Below, piece after piece: positions 5,072 to 6,149 of a stretch of DNA of 6,149 bases. The stretch is taken from NCBI GenBank assembly GCA_017390645.1, contig JAFPAZ010000119.1:1-6149 (forward strand). Reading direction: 5' to 3'. Position 1 is the first letter of the stretch, and every line of letters begins with the position of its first letter. The notes beneath the pieces are model-generated. The model was not told the DNA's origin, did no database searches, and worked only from the letters and a program-made list of their open reading frames with translations. The stretch comes from Lachnospiraceae bacterium. GTDB taxonomy: Bacteria > Bacillota_A > Clostridia > Lachnospirales > Lachnospiraceae. The translations under genes and the position numbers were made by a program.

Positions 5072-5860
5072 TTATTTTCCCAATTCATGTGCATATTTAT
5101 CATCTTCACTATTTATAATAGCAGTTCCAATTCCACACACCGTAAATAATTCTAATAACAAACTGTGTTTTTTCTTTCCAGTTACAATGTGAATCCTTCC
5201 TACTCCATTTTCCACTGCCTCAATACACTTACTTATCCTTGGAAGAAACCCTCCCCCTACCAGTCCTTTTTCGTTTTTCTTTTTTAATTCCTCTAGACAA
5301 ATATGAGAATAAACCTCTGTTCTTATCTCCGGATCTTTATAAATTCCTTCCGTTTCTGATAAAAACACTAATTTTTCCACCTGCATCGCCATCGCAATTT
5401 CAAAAGCCGTTTCTTCCAAATCCAAAGGGTAATGTTGAAATTCATCATCCACACCTACGGCTTCTAATACCGGAACATATTCCTTTTCAATTAAAGTTTT
5501 AAGCAAAAGCGTATCTACTCCCTTAATATCTACAGCAGACTCTCCAACCCGCATCATTCCACGTTTCTTTTCCACTCTAATGATATGCCCATCTTTTCCG
5601 CTAATTCCGATTGACATTACCCCACATTTTCCTAATTCTTTTACCAGATCCTTATCATTATTATTCTGTATTATAATCACCCTCATACCAATGGTCTTTA
5701 AAAGAGCAATATCTTCAATTAAAGATAACCCAATCTCTGAATCTACCTTCTGACCATCATACTGAATAATAATCGTCTTTCCATTAAAATCACGTATATA
5801 CGGAAGTGCTTCGCTTAAGGTTACTGCCTTTAATAAATCTTGTTTTATTTGTTCATCCAT
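5072..5860 (-). CDS. Divergent acetylglutamate-kinase-like protein, probable pseudoenzyme
   Basis: A 262-residue protein of the amino-acid kinase fold, closest by eye to ArgB, which phosphorylates N-acetylglutamate in arginine synthesis. Shared features are EALPYIRDFNGKTI near the N-terminus, IEDIALLKTIGM, ISGKDG (86-91), LEKL-like EKLVFLSETEGI, GGGFLPRISKCIEAVENGV and HSLLLELFT (232-240). The active site is altered. KYGG is QYDG (33-36, Lys lost). HGGGP is QNNND (65-69, glycine loop lost). About 40-45 residues that normally hold the substrate-binding RVTD segment are absent before ISGKDG. NxNAD is PLDLE, and the Lys of GGMIPK is Arg. The start at 5860 has GGAG seven bases upstream; the ATG at 5941 has no RBS. 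The intact frame argues for a selected function, perhaps regulatory. It lies between a tRNA cluster and the trp leader, with no arginine gene nearby. Confidence 0.8.
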   Translation of the reverse strand: MDEQIKQDLLKAVTLSEALPYIRDFNGKTIIIQYDGQKVDSEIGLSLIEDIALLKTIGMRVIIIQNNNDKDLVKELGKCGVMSIGISGKDGHIIRVEKKRGMMRVGESAVDIKGVDTLLLKTLIEKEYVPVLEAVGVDDEFQHYPLDLEETAFEIAMAMQVEKLVFLSETEGIYKDPEIRTEVYSHICLEELKKKNEKGLVGGGFLPRISKCIEAVENGVGRIHIVTGKKKHSLLLELFTVCGIGTAIINSEDDKYAHELGK

Positions 5861-5962
5861 TCCATTCGCTCCATTTCGTTCTATCTCCGTTCGCATTCTC
5901 CTGCAAGCAGCAACATTTTTCTTGTTTCCTGTCCTTGCCATTTATAAAAATTTAACATATAG

Positions 5963-5999
5963 AAAAAACTCCAAAGTCTTGAAATCAAAACCTTGGAGT
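5963..5999 (-). terminator. Intrinsic terminator of the tRNA cluster
   Basis: On the minus strand ACTCCAAGG (5999-5991) pairs with CTTTGGAGT (5976-5968), extended inwards by TTTTGA/TCAAGA. A run of T follows. It lies 10 bases after the tRNA-Leu 3' end. The ArgB-like gene downstream would then need its own promoter in 5861-5965. I saw only TATA-like AT-rich sequence there (TATATG, TATAAA) without a good -35. Confidence 0.85.
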
Positions 6000-6008
6000 A
6001 TCGTCCAG

Positions 6009-6088
6009 TGCGGATGAAGGGACTTGAACCCCCACGGTCTCCCACTAGATCCTAAGTCTAGCGCGTCTGCCAGTTCCGCCACATCCGC
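6009..6088 (-). tRNA. tRNA-Leu (anticodon TAG)
   Basis: The minus strand begins GCGGATG and ends CATCCGC plus discriminator A. The acceptor stem is 7 bp. The D-arm contains GGCGGAACTGGCAGACGCG. The anticodon arm is CTAGA-CTTAGGA-TCTAG with anticodon TAG. The variable arm TGGGAGACCG and the T-loop TTCAAGT follow. The long variable arm and the CUA-reading anticodon identify leucine. CCA is not encoded. Confidence 0.95.
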
Positions 6089-6091
6089 GTA

Positions 6092-6149
6092 TGAGACATC
6101 CGGGGTTCGAACCCGGGACACCTAGATTAAAAGTCTAGTGCTCTACCGA
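6092..6149 (-). tRNA. tRNA-Lys (anticodon TTT), 5' end outside the window
   Basis: The minus strand from the right edge reads TCGGTAGAGCACTAGA, then the loop CTTTTAA with anticodon TTT, the stem TCTAG, the T-arm CCGGG-TTCGAAC-CCCGG, and acceptor ATGTCTC plus A. CCA is not encoded. Only three bases separate it from tRNA-Leu, so both belong to one tRNA transcript. The first ~15 bases are cut off by the window edge. Confidence 0.93.

Noticed and set aside
5861..5941. Upstream starts of the ArgB-like protein (5941 and 5896)
   Set aside because: The ATG at 5941 has no RBS and sits next to AT-rich promoter-like sequence. The ATG at 5896 has GGAGA almost touching it. The basic, Gly/Asn-rich extension does not look like an ArgB N-terminus.

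Overview
The window looks like chromosomal DNA of a low-GC Gram-positive anaerobe, most likely a Lachnospiraceae-type member of the Clostridia. The grounds are the AT-rich base composition, strong AGGAGG-type ribosome binding sites, a tryptophan T-box leader, a TatD-linked radical SAM protein, and a fused solute-binding/permease amino-acid transporter. The assignment rests on recognised families, not on a database search.

Left part (1-2100), minus strand: a polar amino-acid ABC importer. The first gene is a lipoprotein in which the solute-binding domain is fused to the permease. The ATPase gene follows and runs off the left edge. The two are separated by a 212-bp palindromic, GC-cored repeat element whose outer arm supplies the permease stop codon. 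A good sigma-A-type promoter lies at 2008-2036. Divergent from it, at 2189-2854 (+), is a radical SAM protein of the TatD-associated family. It ends before a 90-bp inverted repeat that separates it from the convergent trpA.

Middle part (2997-4982), minus strand: the wreck of a tryptophan operon. In transcription order there is a strong promoter, a complete Trp-type T-box leader with terminator, a block of 38-bp tandem repeats, the first ~36 codons of trpE with a strong RBS, an internally deleted and frameshifted trpF, a pair of arms of the palindromic repeat family where trpB is normally found, and an apparently intact trpA. The rest of trpE, and trpG, trpD, trpC and trpB, are absent. The regulatory front end and the last gene survive; the middle has been lost by at least three deletions.

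Right part (5003-6149), minus strand: a tRNA-Lys(TTT)/tRNA-Leu(TAG) cluster with its terminator, followed by a divergent acetylglutamate-kinase (ArgB) paralogue. That paralogue keeps the fold signatures but has lost most known catalytic and substrate-binding residues, so it is probably a pseudoenzyme or has a new ligand.

The clearest points of interest are the ArgB-like pseudokinase, the collapsed T-box trp operon, the palindromic repeat family present at two sites (both supplying stop codons), and the solute-binding domain whose lobes are in permuted order. I saw no CRISPR array, phage gene or toxin-antitoxin pair.
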